64,000 bases of DNA from Acidobacteriaceae bacterium. GTDB lineage: Bacteria > Acidobacteriota > Terriglobia > Bryobacterales > Bryobacteraceae. The stretch covers positions 124,001-188,000 of the forward strand of contig JAFAYL010000034.1 in the NCBI GenBank assembly GCA_019240405.1, written 5' to 3'. The position numbers and the translations under genes were made by a program. Numbering within the stretch: position 1 is the first letter of the stretch; each line of letters opens with the position of its first letter. Below the pieces are notes generated by a model that saw only the letters and a list, made by a program, of their open reading frames with translations, was not told the DNA's origin and did not search any database. Shown here one piece after another: positions 37,207 to 47,058 of this stretch.

Positions 37207-37300
37207 TCAGTTGTAGTGTAGCGTGCGGGCTTGGCAATCACCTGCAGGAAACAGTGCAAATTCGTCAGAAAAACCTGTTCTTTTCGTACAATGAAGGCGA

Positions 37301-40300
37301 ATGCCGCAATCGACCGAGCCGGCTTTGGGCATCAATAGCTGGCTCGAAGACGAACTCTATTATCAATACCAGTTTGACCGAAGCAGTGTCGACCAAGCCT
37401 GGACTGAGCTGTTTAAAGAAGCGCCGCCGAACGGCGAGACTGGGGTAGCAGAACTCCAAACCGAAACTGCCGCGACTCCGCCTGAACCGCCGATCGAGGA
37501 GCCGCCAACACAAGAGCCTCCGCGAGAAGAGCCGCCCGCGCCCGCCCCGACACCGCAAGAAGCTAAGCCAGCGCGCGAAGCTCCTGCCGCTGAAACCGCA
37601 ATTGCGAAAACCAGCCCTGCTGAAACCGCCAAAGGCCCCAGTGACCAACTGATTCCTCTGCGCGGTCCCGCCGCGCGCATTGCGGAAAACATGATCGCGA
37701 GTCTATCGATTCCGGTCGCCACCTCGCAGCGGCAAATGCCCGTTCGGGTAATTGAAGAAAACCGGAACATCATCAATAAGCGAAGGGCGGTCGAGCGTCG
37801 CAGCAAGCTCAGCTTCACGCATCTTATCTCCTGGGCGATCGTCAAAGCCGTCAAATCGAATCCTGCTCTGAATCACGCCTACGCGGAAAGCGGCGGCGAG
37901 CCCTTCCGTGTCGTGAGGATCGACGTAAACATTGGACTTGCAATCGATGTGCCGGGCAAGGATGGCACGCGATCGCTGAAGGTTCCCAATATCAAGCACG
38001 CAGATGGAATGAATTTCGCGCAGTTCGTAGCCGCCTACGACGACATAGTGGTGCGCGCGCGCAACAACAAACTGCAAGTGTCCGATTTTGAAGGCACTAC
38101 GATTTCTCTCACGAATCCTGGCACAGTTGGCACGCTCGGGTCAGTGCCGCGCTTGATGCCCGGACAAGGCGCAATTATTGCGACCGGCGCAATCGATTAT
38201 CCGGCTGAGTTTGCGGGAGCAAGCGAAGAGACGCGCACCATGCTCGGGATCAGCAAGGTGCTCATGATTACGTGCACTTATGACCACCGCATCATTCAAG
38301 GCGCGGAATCAGGCGCGTTTCTCGCCAAACTGCAGCAGCTTCTACAAGGCGAGGATGGATTCTACGAGGGGATCTTCAGAGATCTCAAAATTCCTTACAT
38401 GCCGGTTCGCTGGCAAACAGACCAGCAAATTACGCCGAACCGGCAGGCGCAGCTTAATACAGATCCTGCAAAAGAGGCGGCAGTCATTCGGATGATCAGC
38501 GCCTATCGGATCCGAGGTCATCTCCTCGCCAACACGAATCCGCTGGGAAGCGAGCCAGGATATCATCCAACGCTCGATCCCAGTTCCTACGGGCTTTCGA
38601 TCTGGGACCTTGACCGTCCGTTTCTCTCCGGCGTGGTAAAAGCGCCGAGCGGTGCGATTGCCTCGTACATGCAGCCGTACGAGACGCTGCGCGAGATTCT
38701 CGAGCGGCTTCGCACGACATATTGCGGGTCGGTTGGCGTCGAGTATATGCACATCCAAAATCCGGAGCAGCGGCAGTGGCTGCAGGATCGGATGGAAGGC
38801 ACAATGAATCTCTGGAAGCTCGATGAGCCAGTACGACATCGCATCTTTAGCCGCCTGATTCAGGCCGAGGAGTTTGAGCATTTTCTGCAGACTCGGTTTG
38901 TCGGCCAAAAGCGCTTCGGACTCGAGGGACTCGAGAGCACAATTGTCGTGCTCGACGAGATTTTGGAACGGGCGGCGAACGAAAACGTTCAGGAAACGGT
39001 GATTGGCATGGCGCATCGCGGCCGTCTGAACGTGCTCGCGAATGTCGTCGGGAAATCCATGGCGCAAGTCTTCTCGGAATTTGAAGGCGAGCCGGATCCG
39101 GAGAGCGTGCAAGGCTCGGGCGACGTAAAATATCACCTCGGCGCAAGCGGCATTCACACCTCCAGCCGCGGGAAAGAGATCCTGGTTTCGGTTGCTTTTA
39201 ATCCCAGTCACCTTGAAGCAGTGGACCCGGTTGTGCAAGGCCTAGTGCGGCCGAAACAAGACCGCCTGGGCGATGAGAAGCGCGAGCGTGTTTTGCCTAT
39301 TCTGATGCACGGCGATGCTGCATTTATTGGTCAGGGCGTGGTCGCCGAAGTCTTGCAGCTCTCCCAGCTCGAGGGCTACACGACGGGCGGAACGATTCAC
39401 GTCATCACGAACAATCAAATCGGATTTACCACCAACCCGCTCGAAGGACGCACTAGCGTCTACTGCACCGACGTAGCGCTTTCGGTTCAGGCTCCGATCT
39501 TTCACGTCAACGCTGACGATCCCGAAGCGTGTCTTCGTGCGGCCCAGCTTGCATACGACTTTCGCCAGCGATTTAAGCGCGACGTAGTGGTCGATGTGAT
39601 TGGCTACCGGCGTCAAGGGCACAACGAAGCCGACGATCCGAGCTATACGCAACCGGTGATGTATCGCAAGATCAAAGCCACATCGACGGTTGCGAAGCAA
39701 TATTCCGAGAAGCTCGTGCAGGAAAAGATTCTGGCGCAAGACTACGTCGATAACATGCGCAAGCAGGTTCGCGAGCACCTGAACGATACATACGATGAGG
39801 CGAAGAAGCACCGCGAGCAGTTCGTGATTGAGGAGTTCGCTGAGGCGCCGTTTGAAGAAATCCATCAGCCTATTCCCTCGACCGCGACCGATTACCGCGC
39901 ACTCACGACGGTTATCGAGAAATGCACGACGCTTCCCGATGATTTCCAACTTCATCCAAAGTTGAAGCCGCTCATCGACAAGCGCCGCGAAGTGTTGAAA
40001 GGCGCGCCTCTCGATTGGGGGCTGGCCGAGACGCTCGCGTTCGGAAGCCTCGTTCTCGAAGGTACCCCCGTTCGCCTAAGCGGTCAGGACGTTTCGCGAG
40101 GCACCTTCACGCAACGTCACCTGAAGTTCAGCGATTACGAGACTGGCGCTTCCTATATCCCTCTCCAGCATCTTGATCCCGACCAGGCGAAGTTTGAAGT
40201 GGTCGACAGTTTATTGAGTGAATACGCCGTAATGGGATTCGAGTTCGGCTATAGCGTCGCCGATCCGCTCACGCTTGTCATTTGGGAAGCGCAGTTCGGC

Positions 40301-41122
40301 GATTTCGCAAATGGCGGCCAGATTATCATCGATCAGTTCGTGGTTTCGGCGGAAGCCAAATGGAATCAACCAAGCGGTCTGGTCCTACTGCTTCCACATG
40401 GTCTTGAAGGCCAAGGTCCGGAGCACTCGAGTGCGCGTATCGAGCGTTTCCTCGAACTATGCGCCGATGGCAACATGCACGTCGCGAATTGCACGACACC
40501 GGCTCAATACTTCCATTTGCTCCGCCGGCAGATGTACGGCGGCGCCGATCGGCGGGGAATCCGGAAGCCGCTAGTGGTTTTTACGCCGAAGTTTCTGCTT
40601 CGCTACCCGAAAGCGTCATCCCGTCTCGAAGAGCTTACGACCGGCACCTTCCAGGAAGTAATTGGAGATCCGCAGTACGTCGGCAGCCAGATCCGGCGCG
40701 TGCTGTTGTGCTCTGGAAAGGTCTACTACGACCTGGTGAACAAGCGCGAAGAGCTCGGCCGCGGAGATGTCGCGATTATTCGCGTAGAGCAGCTCTATCC
40801 ATTCCCCTTGCAGCGGGTTTCCGATATCCTACGGCGCTATTCCGATGCGGCCGAGCTGTTCTGGGTGCAAGAAGAGCCAGAGAACATGGGCCCTTGGTAT
40901 TTCGTTGAAGAGCAGATGCAGCCCATAATATGGACGGGCGGTGGAAGCGCAGGCCCGTTGCGCCGCCAGCTTCGTTATGTGGGGCGTCCGGCTGCAGCAA
41001 GTCCCGCGGCTGGCGCTCACAAAGTACACAACGATCAGCAGGAAGCGCTCATAGACGAAGCTTTTGCAACAAGTCCCGGCATAGCGCGCAAGGCAAAAAG
41101 GCTCGTTAGGAAGAAGCGCTAA
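37301..41122 (+). CDS. kgd: 2-oxoglutarate metabolism enzyme, E2-E1 fusion (Kgd-type)
   Basis: A 1273-residue fusion of the mycobacterial Kgd kind. Residues ~1-45 are the E1 N-terminal motif (NSWLEDELYYQYQFD); ~46-115 form a Pro/Glu/Ala linker; ~115-350 are an E2 acyltransferase-like domain (HLISWAIVKAVKSNPALNHAY; TYDHRIIQGAESGAF near 328); the rest is the thiamine-diphosphate E1 domain (GMAHRGRLNVLANVVGK near 569, HLGASGIHTS). No lipoyl domain is present, as in Kgd. Roles in the family include 2-oxoglutarate decarboxylation, carboligation and the E1 step of the dehydrogenase complex. It is monocistronic, divergent from prfB, and its stop overlaps that of the convergent tolC-like gene. Confidence 0.93.
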   Translation: MPQSTEPALGINSWLEDELYYQYQFDRSSVDQAWTELFKEAPPNGETGVAELQTETAATPPEPPIEEPPTQEPPREEPPAPAPTPQEAKPAREAPAAETAIAKTSPAETAKGPSDQLIPLRGPAARIAENMIASLSIPVATSQRQMPVRVIEENRNIINKRRAVERRSKLSFTHLISWAIVKAVKSNPALNHAYAESGGEPFRVVRIDVNIGLAIDVPGKDGTRSLKVPNIKHADGMNFAQFVAAYDDIVVRARNNKLQVSDFEGTTISLTNPGTVGTLGSVPRLMPGQGAIIATGAIDYPAEFAGASEETRTMLGISKVLMITCTYDHRIIQGAESGAFLAKLQQLLQGEDGFYEGIFRDLKIPYMPVRWQTDQQITPNRQAQLNTDPAKEAAVIRMISAYRIRGHLLANTNPLGSEPGYHPTLDPSSYGLSIWDLDRPFLSGVVKAPSGAIASYMQPYETLREILERLRTTYCGSVGVEYMHIQNPEQRQWLQDRMEGTMNLWKLDEPVRHRIFSRLIQAEEFEHFLQTRFVGQKRFGLEGLESTIVVLDEILERAANENVQETVIGMAHRGRLNVLANVVGKSMAQVFSEFEGEPDPESVQGSGDVKYHLGASGIHTSSRGKEILVSVAFNPSHLEAVDPVVQGLVRPKQDRLGDEKRERVLPILMHGDAAFIGQGVVAEVLQLSQLEGYTTGGTIHVITNNQIGFTTNPLEGRTSVYCTDVALSVQAPIFHVNADDPEACLRAAQLAYDFRQRFKRDVVVDVIGYRRQGHNEADDPSYTQPVMYRKIKATSTVAKQYSEKLVQEKILAQDYVDNMRKQVREHLNDTYDEAKKHREQFVIEEFAEAPFEEIHQPIPSTATDYRALTTVIEKCTTLPDDFQLHPKLKPLIDKRREVLKGAPLDWGLAETLAFGSLVLEGTPVRLSGQDVSRGTFTQRHLKFSDYETGASYIPLQHLDPDQAKFEVVDSLLSEYAVMGFEFGYSVADPLTLVIWEAQFGDFANGGQIIIDQFVVSAEAKWNQPSGLVLLLPHGLEGQGPEHSSARIERFLELCADGNMHVANCTTPAQYFHLLRRQMYGGADRRGIRKPLVVFTPKFLLRYPKASSRLEELTTGTFQEVIGDPQYVGSQIRRVLLCSGKVYYDLVNKREELGRGDVAIIRVEQLYPFPLQRVSDILRRYSDAAELFWVQEEPENMGPWYFVEEQMQPIIWTGGGSAGPLRRQLRYVGRPAAASPAAGAHKVHNDQQEALIDEAFATSPGIARKAKRLVRKKR

Positions 41123-42444
41123 CGTAATGCTCCGATTGTGTACTGCAGGGCGGCATATTGTGCCTGATACTCATATTTCGCGCTCAGATTTTCAATCTGC
41201 GCTTGCGTTAAGCTGAGCTGCGCCTGCGTAACATCGACGATTGAAGAAAGCCCGAGATTGTAACGCCCTTGGGCCAGATCAAGAGCTAACTGCGCCTGCG
41301 CGAGTAGTTGCTGAGCCACTGGGATTCGCTGATACGCAGTGGCGGCGCTCAGTAAAGCGGTTCGCACATCGTGCGAGATCTGTTGCGCGAGATCCCGACG
41401 CCTCTGATCCGTCGCCAGTACCTGATAATGCGCCTCCTCGCGCCGAGCCGTAAAGAGAAAACCGTTGAAGATCGGGATATTCACGTTGATGCCCGCGCCT
41501 TCATACTCATGGGGGACTCTTGTGGTCGTGTTGATGTACGGAAGCGCCCCGCCAACACCTAAGAACGTAATTGTCGGGCGGTTGAGATCTCGTTCGGCAG
41601 CCTCGAATCGCCGCGCGGCTTGCGTATCGAACTGAAGAGCTCGCAGCTCCGGGCGGTTCTGCAGCGCTTCGGCCACAAGAGCATTTGGATCGGAACGAGG
41701 AGCAGGCGCCTCGGGGCTTTCCGTGACGGTATAGTTCCGGGGCGTGTCTTCGCCAAGGGCTCGCGATAAATCAGCCAATGCTGTTTGCACATCGCCTTGA
41801 GCTCGGACCAGAAGCAGCTTCGCCTGGGACAAGCTGACATCCGCAAAACTCACGTCCACTTGAGATTTCAACTGGCTCTTGAAGAGAGCCGTCACTTGAT
41901 CCACCACGGTCTGACGCGCTGCGACGGTCTGCTCCGCAACTTTGACGACCGCTTGTGCCGCCAGCACGCCATAGTAGGCGCGATCGACACCGAGAACGAC
42001 GTCGTAGCGGGTAGCTTGGACGTTCTGATCGAAAGCTCGCGCTTGGAGCTCGGATTGGCCAACCAGGTTTCGCCTGCGCCCAAAGTCTGTGATGAGCTGG
42101 CCGACTTGAAGTCCCTGCCCCTCGCGGTTGAATAGAACGGAAGCAGCAAGCGCGCCCGCGCCGATACGGGTTAGGTCATAACCTTGACTTCCTGTTATCT
42201 CGCCATCGATGGTTGGATAATAAGCGGATTTGTTTTCTCGAACCCGTTGAACCGCCGCGCTGTATTGGTCCTCCGCCGCGAGAATGTGCGGGTGGTTCTT
42301 CAACGCAAGCGCTTCTGCATCATGCAAACTCAATGCAACCGAAGGGCCGCCCTGTGCAGGCAGAGCTCGCGGAGGCGGCATTTGGCCCAAGCCGGCGAGA
42401 GCGCACGTTAGTTGAAGAGCAAATGCGGCGGCGAGAGCTTTCAC
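41119..42444 (-). CDS. TolC-family outer-membrane efflux protein
   Basis: A 441-residue TolC/OEP-type protein: signal peptide (AAAFALQLTCALAG), then two internally similar halves of long coiled-coil helices (ALALKNHPHILAAEDQYSAAVQR; ALDLAQGRYNLGLSSIVDVTQAQLSLTQAQIE). It forms the trimeric exit channel for the RND pump encoded just upstream (13-base gap). It starts at GTG and ends convergent to kgd with overlapping stops. Confidence 0.92.
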   Translation of the reverse strand: MKALAAAFALQLTCALAGLGQMPPPRALPAQGGPSVALSLHDAEALALKNHPHILAAEDQYSAAVQRVRENKSAYYPTIDGEITGSQGYDLTRIGAGALAASVLFNREGQGLQVGQLITDFGRRRNLVGQSELQARAFDQNVQATRYDVVLGVDRAYYGVLAAQAVVKVAEQTVAARQTVVDQVTALFKSQLKSQVDVSFADVSLSQAKLLLVRAQGDVQTALADLSRALGEDTPRNYTVTESPEAPAPRSDPNALVAEALQNRPELRALQFDTQAARRFEAAERDLNRPTITFLGVGGALPYINTTTRVPHEYEGAGINVNIPIFNGFLFTARREEAHYQVLATDQRRRDLAQQISHDVRTALLSAATAYQRIPVAQQLLAQAQLALDLAQGRYNLGLSSIVDVTQAQLSLTQAQIENLSAKYEYQAQYAALQYTIGALR

Positions 42445-42457
42445 GGGGTCCTCGAAA

Positions 42458-45400
42458 CTAGGCGGGTTGTTGCGCCCTCTGTTTGCGGCGATAGATCAAC
42501 AGGTAAGCCGCGGGGACGATGAACACGGTGAGAACAACGGATGAGGTGAGTCCGCCGATAATGGCCTGCGCCATGGGCGCATATTGCTCGGCGCCCGTTC
42601 CCAGCTTCAACGCCATCGGGATCATTCCAATGATTGTGGCGAGCGATGTCATCAGAATCGGCCGCAGACGCACGCGGCAAGCTGTGATCACTGCGTCCGC
42701 AACTGACAAGCCTTGCTCTTCGAGTTTGTGCGCGAAATCGACAATAAGAATGCTGTTCGAATTGGCGACGCCGACCAGCATCAGCACGCCCATAAGTGAC
42801 ATTACGTTGATGGTTGTATGGGCGAAGAGAAGAATCAGCATCACCCCGGATACACCCATAGGAACAGCGAGCATGATGAGGACCGGATCGACAAACGAGC
42901 GGAACTGCGCGACCAAAATCAGGTAGAGCAGCACGACGGACAATGTGAGTCCGAATGCGAAGCTCTTAAAGGATTCGTTCATTCCCTGCACCATGCCGCG
43001 CAGGTTCACTCGAATGTTTGATCCGTGCGGAGTCTGGGCCAGAATCTTATTGATCTCGCTTGAGAGCCGCGAGAGATCCTCGCCTTTCGGCGTGACAAAA
43101 ACATCAATGGATCGCTGAATCTGATAATGATCCAGCTCGGTCGGGGTTTGAAGATTGACCAGTTTGACGACTGAATCGAGCGTAGTGGACTGCTTCAGGT
43201 TCGGTGCTCGAAGCGGAATGTTTCGCAGATCGAGCGGATCGTGAATCGCCGGTGTGCCGTGCTCGTAATATTGAACGGTTAAGAAATAGTCGTTGCCGGT
43301 TTTGTAATCGACCCAGTAATTGGGGGCGATCATTACGTTCGAGTTCAACGCCGTGATCACGTTATCCACCACGTCCTTTTCGCTCAAACCCAGCTCTGCC
43401 GCGTGCACGCGATCAATATCCATGCGCATGCCCGGATAATTCATATCCTGCGGAATGTAGACCTGACCTACACCCGATAGACTCCGAATTTTGCCCGCCA
43501 GCTCTTCCGCCAGCTGGTAATCGGCGTTTAAATCGGGGCTGGTAATCGAGACATCAATTGGGGCAGGCATGCCGGTGTTTAAGATCGCATCCACCATCGA
43601 TCCGCTCTGGAAGAACGTTCGCGCTTCGGGCAGCTTCTGTCGGATTAGGTTTTGAATCTCGTCCATGTATTCGTAGCTGCTCGCGCGATGATCCGGCGCG
43701 AGCTGCGTTTGCACAGTCGCCGTATACGCTCCCGTGTTGGTGCTGTAAAGAGCAGAGAAATCATTCACCACGCCGATATTCGAGACGATCATGTGGAAAT
43801 CGGGTGCCGCGACGGTGCGCTTGATGAGATCTTCCACTCGCGAGACGTATCTCTCCGTCAATTCGAGCCGTGATCCTGTAGGCGCTTTGAAGTTGATCGT
43901 GAACTGGCCGGCATCGGTGCGCGGGAAAAAGGAGAGTCCCAGGAGCGGATAAATCGCCAAACTCACGAGGAATGTGCCGAACAACACGGCTACTGTGAGC
44001 CCGGGCGCGCGCAGAAGAGTCCAGCGGACGGTTTTCTCGTACGTATCGAGCAGCCGCTGGAAACCTCGGTTGAAGCCTGCGTTGAAACGGGCCCACCCAG
44101 AAAGCTTGAGACCGCGTGTCGGCGCCGATAATATCTCGCCCGATTCCGACGCCTCCTTTTCTGTGAACTCAGGCGCGTGCGGTTCCGCGTGGGGAGCGCT
44201 TTTCAGAAAGCGCGAGCAAAACAGCGGGATAACGGTCATCGCGACGACAAATGAAACCAGCAGAGAGATACAAAACGCAAGCGCGAGGGCCGAGAACAGG
44301 AATTTGCTGACGCCGTAAAGGATCGTAACAGGGAAAAACGTAACTACTCCGACAAGGGTGGCGGCAAGCACTGCGAGTGTGACTTCGGAGCCGCCAAGCT
44401 GCGCCGCGATTGCTGGAGTTTCACCCATTTCAAGATGGCGATAGATGTTTTCGAGCGAAATTACGGAATTGTCAATGACGCGCGAGAACGCAAGTGCGAG
44501 CCCGCCGAGAATCATCGTGTTTACCGTACTGCCTATCAGATCGAGAATCACGAATGCGGCGAGCGCCGATAGCGGAATTGAGAGCAAAACTGCTGAAGTG
44601 GCGCGTACATTGCCCAAAAAAAGCAAAATCATGATACTGGTCAAGGCCAATCCGAGGAGACCCTCATGCAGCACTGTGCGAATTGCTTCTTTGACGAACG
44701 TGGATTGATCGAACAAAAGGTCCGCCGACATCTGCTTCGGGATGTCATACAAGTGGCCGATGAGTTTGCGGACGTCGTTCACCACTTGAATCGTATTTGT
44801 GTTGCCGCCCTGCTTCATGATCGGAATGTAAGCGGACCGCTGGCCGTCTACGCGCACAACGTTATACTGGATCGCGCTTGCGTCTTCCGCTTTTCCCACA
44901 TCGGCAACACGCACCCACGACTCGCCGACAGTCTTAATGGGAAGATCGTTCAGCTCGCTCACTTTGCTGACGAGGCTGTTCGAATAGACGTAGTAATCAT
45001 AAGGACCCATCTTCACGTCGCCGGCCGGCAGAATCAGATTGGAGTTGTTCACCGCCTGCACGACGTCCATTAAGCTCAGTTGGCGCGACATCAACTTGTA
45101 GGGATCGGTGTAGACCATGATTTGGCGGTACTTGCCGCCGAAAGGCGGTGGAATTTCAGCTCCCTTTACCACTGCAATCTGGTTGCGGATCGCAAACTGG
45201 GCGTAATCGTGTAGCTGCGTCTCGTTCAAGCCCTGCCCTTTTACCGCAACAAGGCAGACGGGCAAACTTGAAGGATCAGACTTCAGTACTACTGGCGGCA
45301 GAGTGCCAGGAGGAAGGCGCTTCAGATCAGCAAGCGCAAGATTCGACAGTTCTGTTACATCGGCGTCCGGATCCGTGCCGGGCTGAAAGAAAACTCGAAT

Positions 45401-45664
45401 GATGCTGATGCCCAGCAGCGAATGAGACTCCATATGGTCGATCCCCGCCGCCAAGGTGAAGAAGCGCTCGAGTGGTGAGGTGATGTCGGTCTCAACGTCC
45501 TGCGGGGGCATGCCTGTATAGAACGTCGCGACGACGACTTGCGGCAGATTGATGGGCGGAAAAAGGTCAACCGGCATCCGCGACACGCTCACCACGCCGA
45601 GCACGCAGACGATCAAGCAGACCACGACGATGAAGTACGGATTGCGAATAGAGAATTTCGACAT
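42458..45664 (-). CDS. RND-family efflux transporter (HAE1/AcrB-like) with D-N in TM4
   Basis: A 1068-residue inner-membrane RND pump with twelve hydrophobic segments and two large periplasmic loops. The N-terminus SRMPVDLFPPINLPQVVV and the motif SPLERFFTLAAGIDHMES are family-typical. In TM4 the proton-relay pair that is usually Asp-Asp reads SRVIDNSVISLENI, with D398 followed by Asn 399. This may be a subfamily trait rather than loss of function. It is flanked by MFP (6-base gap) and TolC genes in one operon; the substrate is unknown. Confidence 0.92.
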   Translation of the reverse strand: MSKFSIRNPYFIVVVCLIVCVLGVVSVSRMPVDLFPPINLPQVVVATFYTGMPPQDVETDITSPLERFFTLAAGIDHMESHSLLGISIIRVFFQPGTDPDADVTELSNLALADLKRLPPGTLPPVVLKSDPSSLPVCLVAVKGQGLNETQLHDYAQFAIRNQIAVVKGAEIPPPFGGKYRQIMVYTDPYKLMSRQLSLMDVVQAVNNSNLILPAGDVKMGPYDYYVYSNSLVSKVSELNDLPIKTVGESWVRVADVGKAEDASAIQYNVVRVDGQRSAYIPIMKQGGNTNTIQVVNDVRKLIGHLYDIPKQMSADLLFDQSTFVKEAIRTVLHEGLLGLALTSIMILLFLGNVRATSAVLLSIPLSALAAFVILDLIGSTVNTMILGGLALAFSRVIDNSVISLENIYRHLEMGETPAIAAQLGGSEVTLAVLAATLVGVVTFFPVTILYGVSKFLFSALALAFCISLLVSFVVAMTVIPLFCSRFLKSAPHAEPHAPEFTEKEASESGEILSAPTRGLKLSGWARFNAGFNRGFQRLLDTYEKTVRWTLLRAPGLTVAVLFGTFLVSLAIYPLLGLSFFPRTDAGQFTINFKAPTGSRLELTERYVSRVEDLIKRTVAAPDFHMIVSNIGVVNDFSALYSTNTGAYTATVQTQLAPDHRASSYEYMDEIQNLIRQKLPEARTFFQSGSMVDAILNTGMPAPIDVSITSPDLNADYQLAEELAGKIRSLSGVGQVYIPQDMNYPGMRMDIDRVHAAELGLSEKDVVDNVITALNSNVMIAPNYWVDYKTGNDYFLTVQYYEHGTPAIHDPLDLRNIPLRAPNLKQSTTLDSVVKLVNLQTPTELDHYQIQRSIDVFVTPKGEDLSRLSSEINKILAQTPHGSNIRVNLRGMVQGMNESFKSFAFGLTLSVVLLYLILVAQFRSFVDPVLIMLAVPMGVSGVMLILLFAHTTINVMSLMGVLMLVGVANSNSILIVDFAHKLEEQGLSVADAVITACRVRLRPILMTSLATIIGMIPMALKLGTGAEQYAPMAQAIIGGLTSSVVLTVFIVPAAYLLIYRRKQRAQQPA

Positions 45665-45670
45665 TGGGGC

Positions 45671-46918
45671 TTACTTCGCGCTGGACTCTGCGCCTTTACC
45701 GGCGTAGGACATCACTTGAATTGCTTCAGGATTCACAGCCTGACCAGGTTTCAAGCCGCTTCGATCACTCACGACCACTCGTTCCCCCTCGCGCAGGCCT
45801 GATAAAACTTCGGCGTAATCGGAAGTTTGGATTCCGATAGTTAACTCGCGGGTCTCGAGTCTGTCCTGTGAATCGACCAGCATCACCGTCGTTCGCGCCC
45901 CCTCGCGATCCACGGCCTGCAGCGGGACCGCAAGCGCATCGCCGTTTCTCTGCAATTGAAGAACAGCTTCGGCATAAAGACCAGGCATGAGCGCGTTATT
46001 TTCATTCGGAACGTCCACCTCCGTATGCATGGTTCGCGTGCTTTCTGCGATATCGACTGAGATCCGCGCGACGTGACCCGTAAAACGACGCCCCAGCGAA
46101 GGCACGCGCACCTCGACGGCCTGCCCCGTTCTGACGTAACGAACGTCCGATTCAGGCACCGGAATTACAAGACGGAACAGATTCTCTTGCGAGAGGCGAA
46201 CCAGCGGCATGGCCTGCGTGGAGCTTGTGCCTGCCTGCATCAGCGCGCCCAAATTGGCGTAGCGCTGTGTGACAACTCCATCAAACGGAGCTGTTATTCG
46301 TGAATAAGAAAATAGCGCCTGGTCATGAGCTAGCTTCGCCTTCGCCATGCCCAACTGGCTCTGAGCCGCTGCTAGAGCTGCTTTGGCAGCTTCGAGCTGT
46401 CCTTCTGTGGCCAGATCCTTGGCCTGAGCATCGTCAACTTCCTGTTGCGCCACCAGACCGGGCTTGCTCTGCGCTACCCCGTTTAGCCGCTCAAAAATAA
46501 GGCGTGAGACCTTGTGCTGGGCATCGGCCGTTGTAACGTCGTGCTCCGCGCGAGTCACCTGATCGCGGGCCGCTCCGATTTCCGCCTGATCTTGATCGAG
46601 CAGCGCCTGAAGCTCCGGTATCTCGAGCACTGCCATCAACTGACCCCGCCGGACATGAGTACCGTAATCGACGAGCAGTTGCTTGATGTAGCCCGACTCT
46701 TTCGCATAAATGTCGATTTCCTGGAACGGCACCAGCTCTGAGCTGAGCGTGAGCGTTGTCTCGAGCGGCTGGTTCTTGATCACCGCAACTCCTACAGTTT
46801 CAGGCGCCGATGGCGCCGTTTTCTGTTGTGCAGGCGCGTCCTTACGCGTGCACGAGGCGAGAAGCCCCGTTAACACGAGGAGAATAAGAACCGTGAACGC
46901 TTGCTTAGAGGCCCTCAC
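45671..46918 (-). CDS. RND efflux periplasmic adaptor (MFP), lipoprotein
   Basis: A 415-residue membrane fusion protein. The signal ends in a lipobox (LTGLLASC, Cys near residue 23), so it is probably anchored in the inner membrane by a lipid. The usual order of adaptor domains is seen: beta-strand/lipoyl half (EIDIYAKESGYIKQLLVDYGTHVRRGQLMAVL), helical hairpin (QDQAEIGAARDQVTRAEHDV), lipoyl half (FDGVVTQRYANLGALM) and beta-barrel. It is first in the MFP-RND-TolC operon, starts at GTG, and is divergent from the response regulator gene. Confidence 0.92.
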   Translation of the reverse strand: MRASKQAFTVLILLVLTGLLASCTRKDAPAQQKTAPSAPETVGVAVIKNQPLETTLTLSSELVPFQEIDIYAKESGYIKQLLVDYGTHVRRGQLMAVLEIPELQALLDQDQAEIGAARDQVTRAEHDVTTADAQHKVSRLIFERLNGVAQSKPGLVAQQEVDDAQAKDLATEGQLEAAKAALAAAQSQLGMAKAKLAHDQALFSYSRITAPFDGVVTQRYANLGALMQAGTSSTQAMPLVRLSQENLFRLVIPVPESDVRYVRTGQAVEVRVPSLGRRFTGHVARISVDIAESTRTMHTEVDVPNENNALMPGLYAEAVLQLQRNGDALAVPLQAVDREGARTTVMLVDSQDRLETRELTIGIQTSDYAEVLSGLREGERVVVSDRSGLKPGQAVNPEAIQVMSYAGKGAESSAK

Positions 46919-47042
46919 TCGTTTACGTATGCCAGTTTATGGCGTGAATCCGATTCGCGGAATACAGCCGTTGCTTGAATTTAGCTCCCGGCACTGCCCT
47001 ACTGAACAGGCAGTTTTACCAGCCTGCATGACAGCTACCATT

Positions 47043-47047
47043 GGAGG
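47043..47047 (+). promoter_or_regulatory. Shine-Dalgarno of the response regulator
   Basis: GGAGG lies 11 bases before the ATG at 47059 and overlaps the TTG that the ORF track used as a start (47041). It supports ATG 47059 as the real start. Confidence 0.6.
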
Positions 47048-47058
47048 GATCACTGACA

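Noticed and set aside
37287-37292. TACAAT as a -10 box for kgd
   Set aside because: It is only 8 bases from the ATG and no -35 is visible; it would imply an almost leaderless mRNA, while an AAGG Shine-Dalgarno suggests a normal leader.
38342-39238. 298-residue minus-strand ORF inside kgd
   Set aside because: It lies wholly opposite a conserved E1 domain; its composition is that of an antisense shadow and it has no recognisable motif.
46993-47014. ACTGCC...GGCAGT hairpin followed by TTTT upstream of the response regulator
   Set aside because: The stem is only 6 bp and the T-run is short; chance occurrence cannot be excluded, and no gene ends just upstream in that direction.
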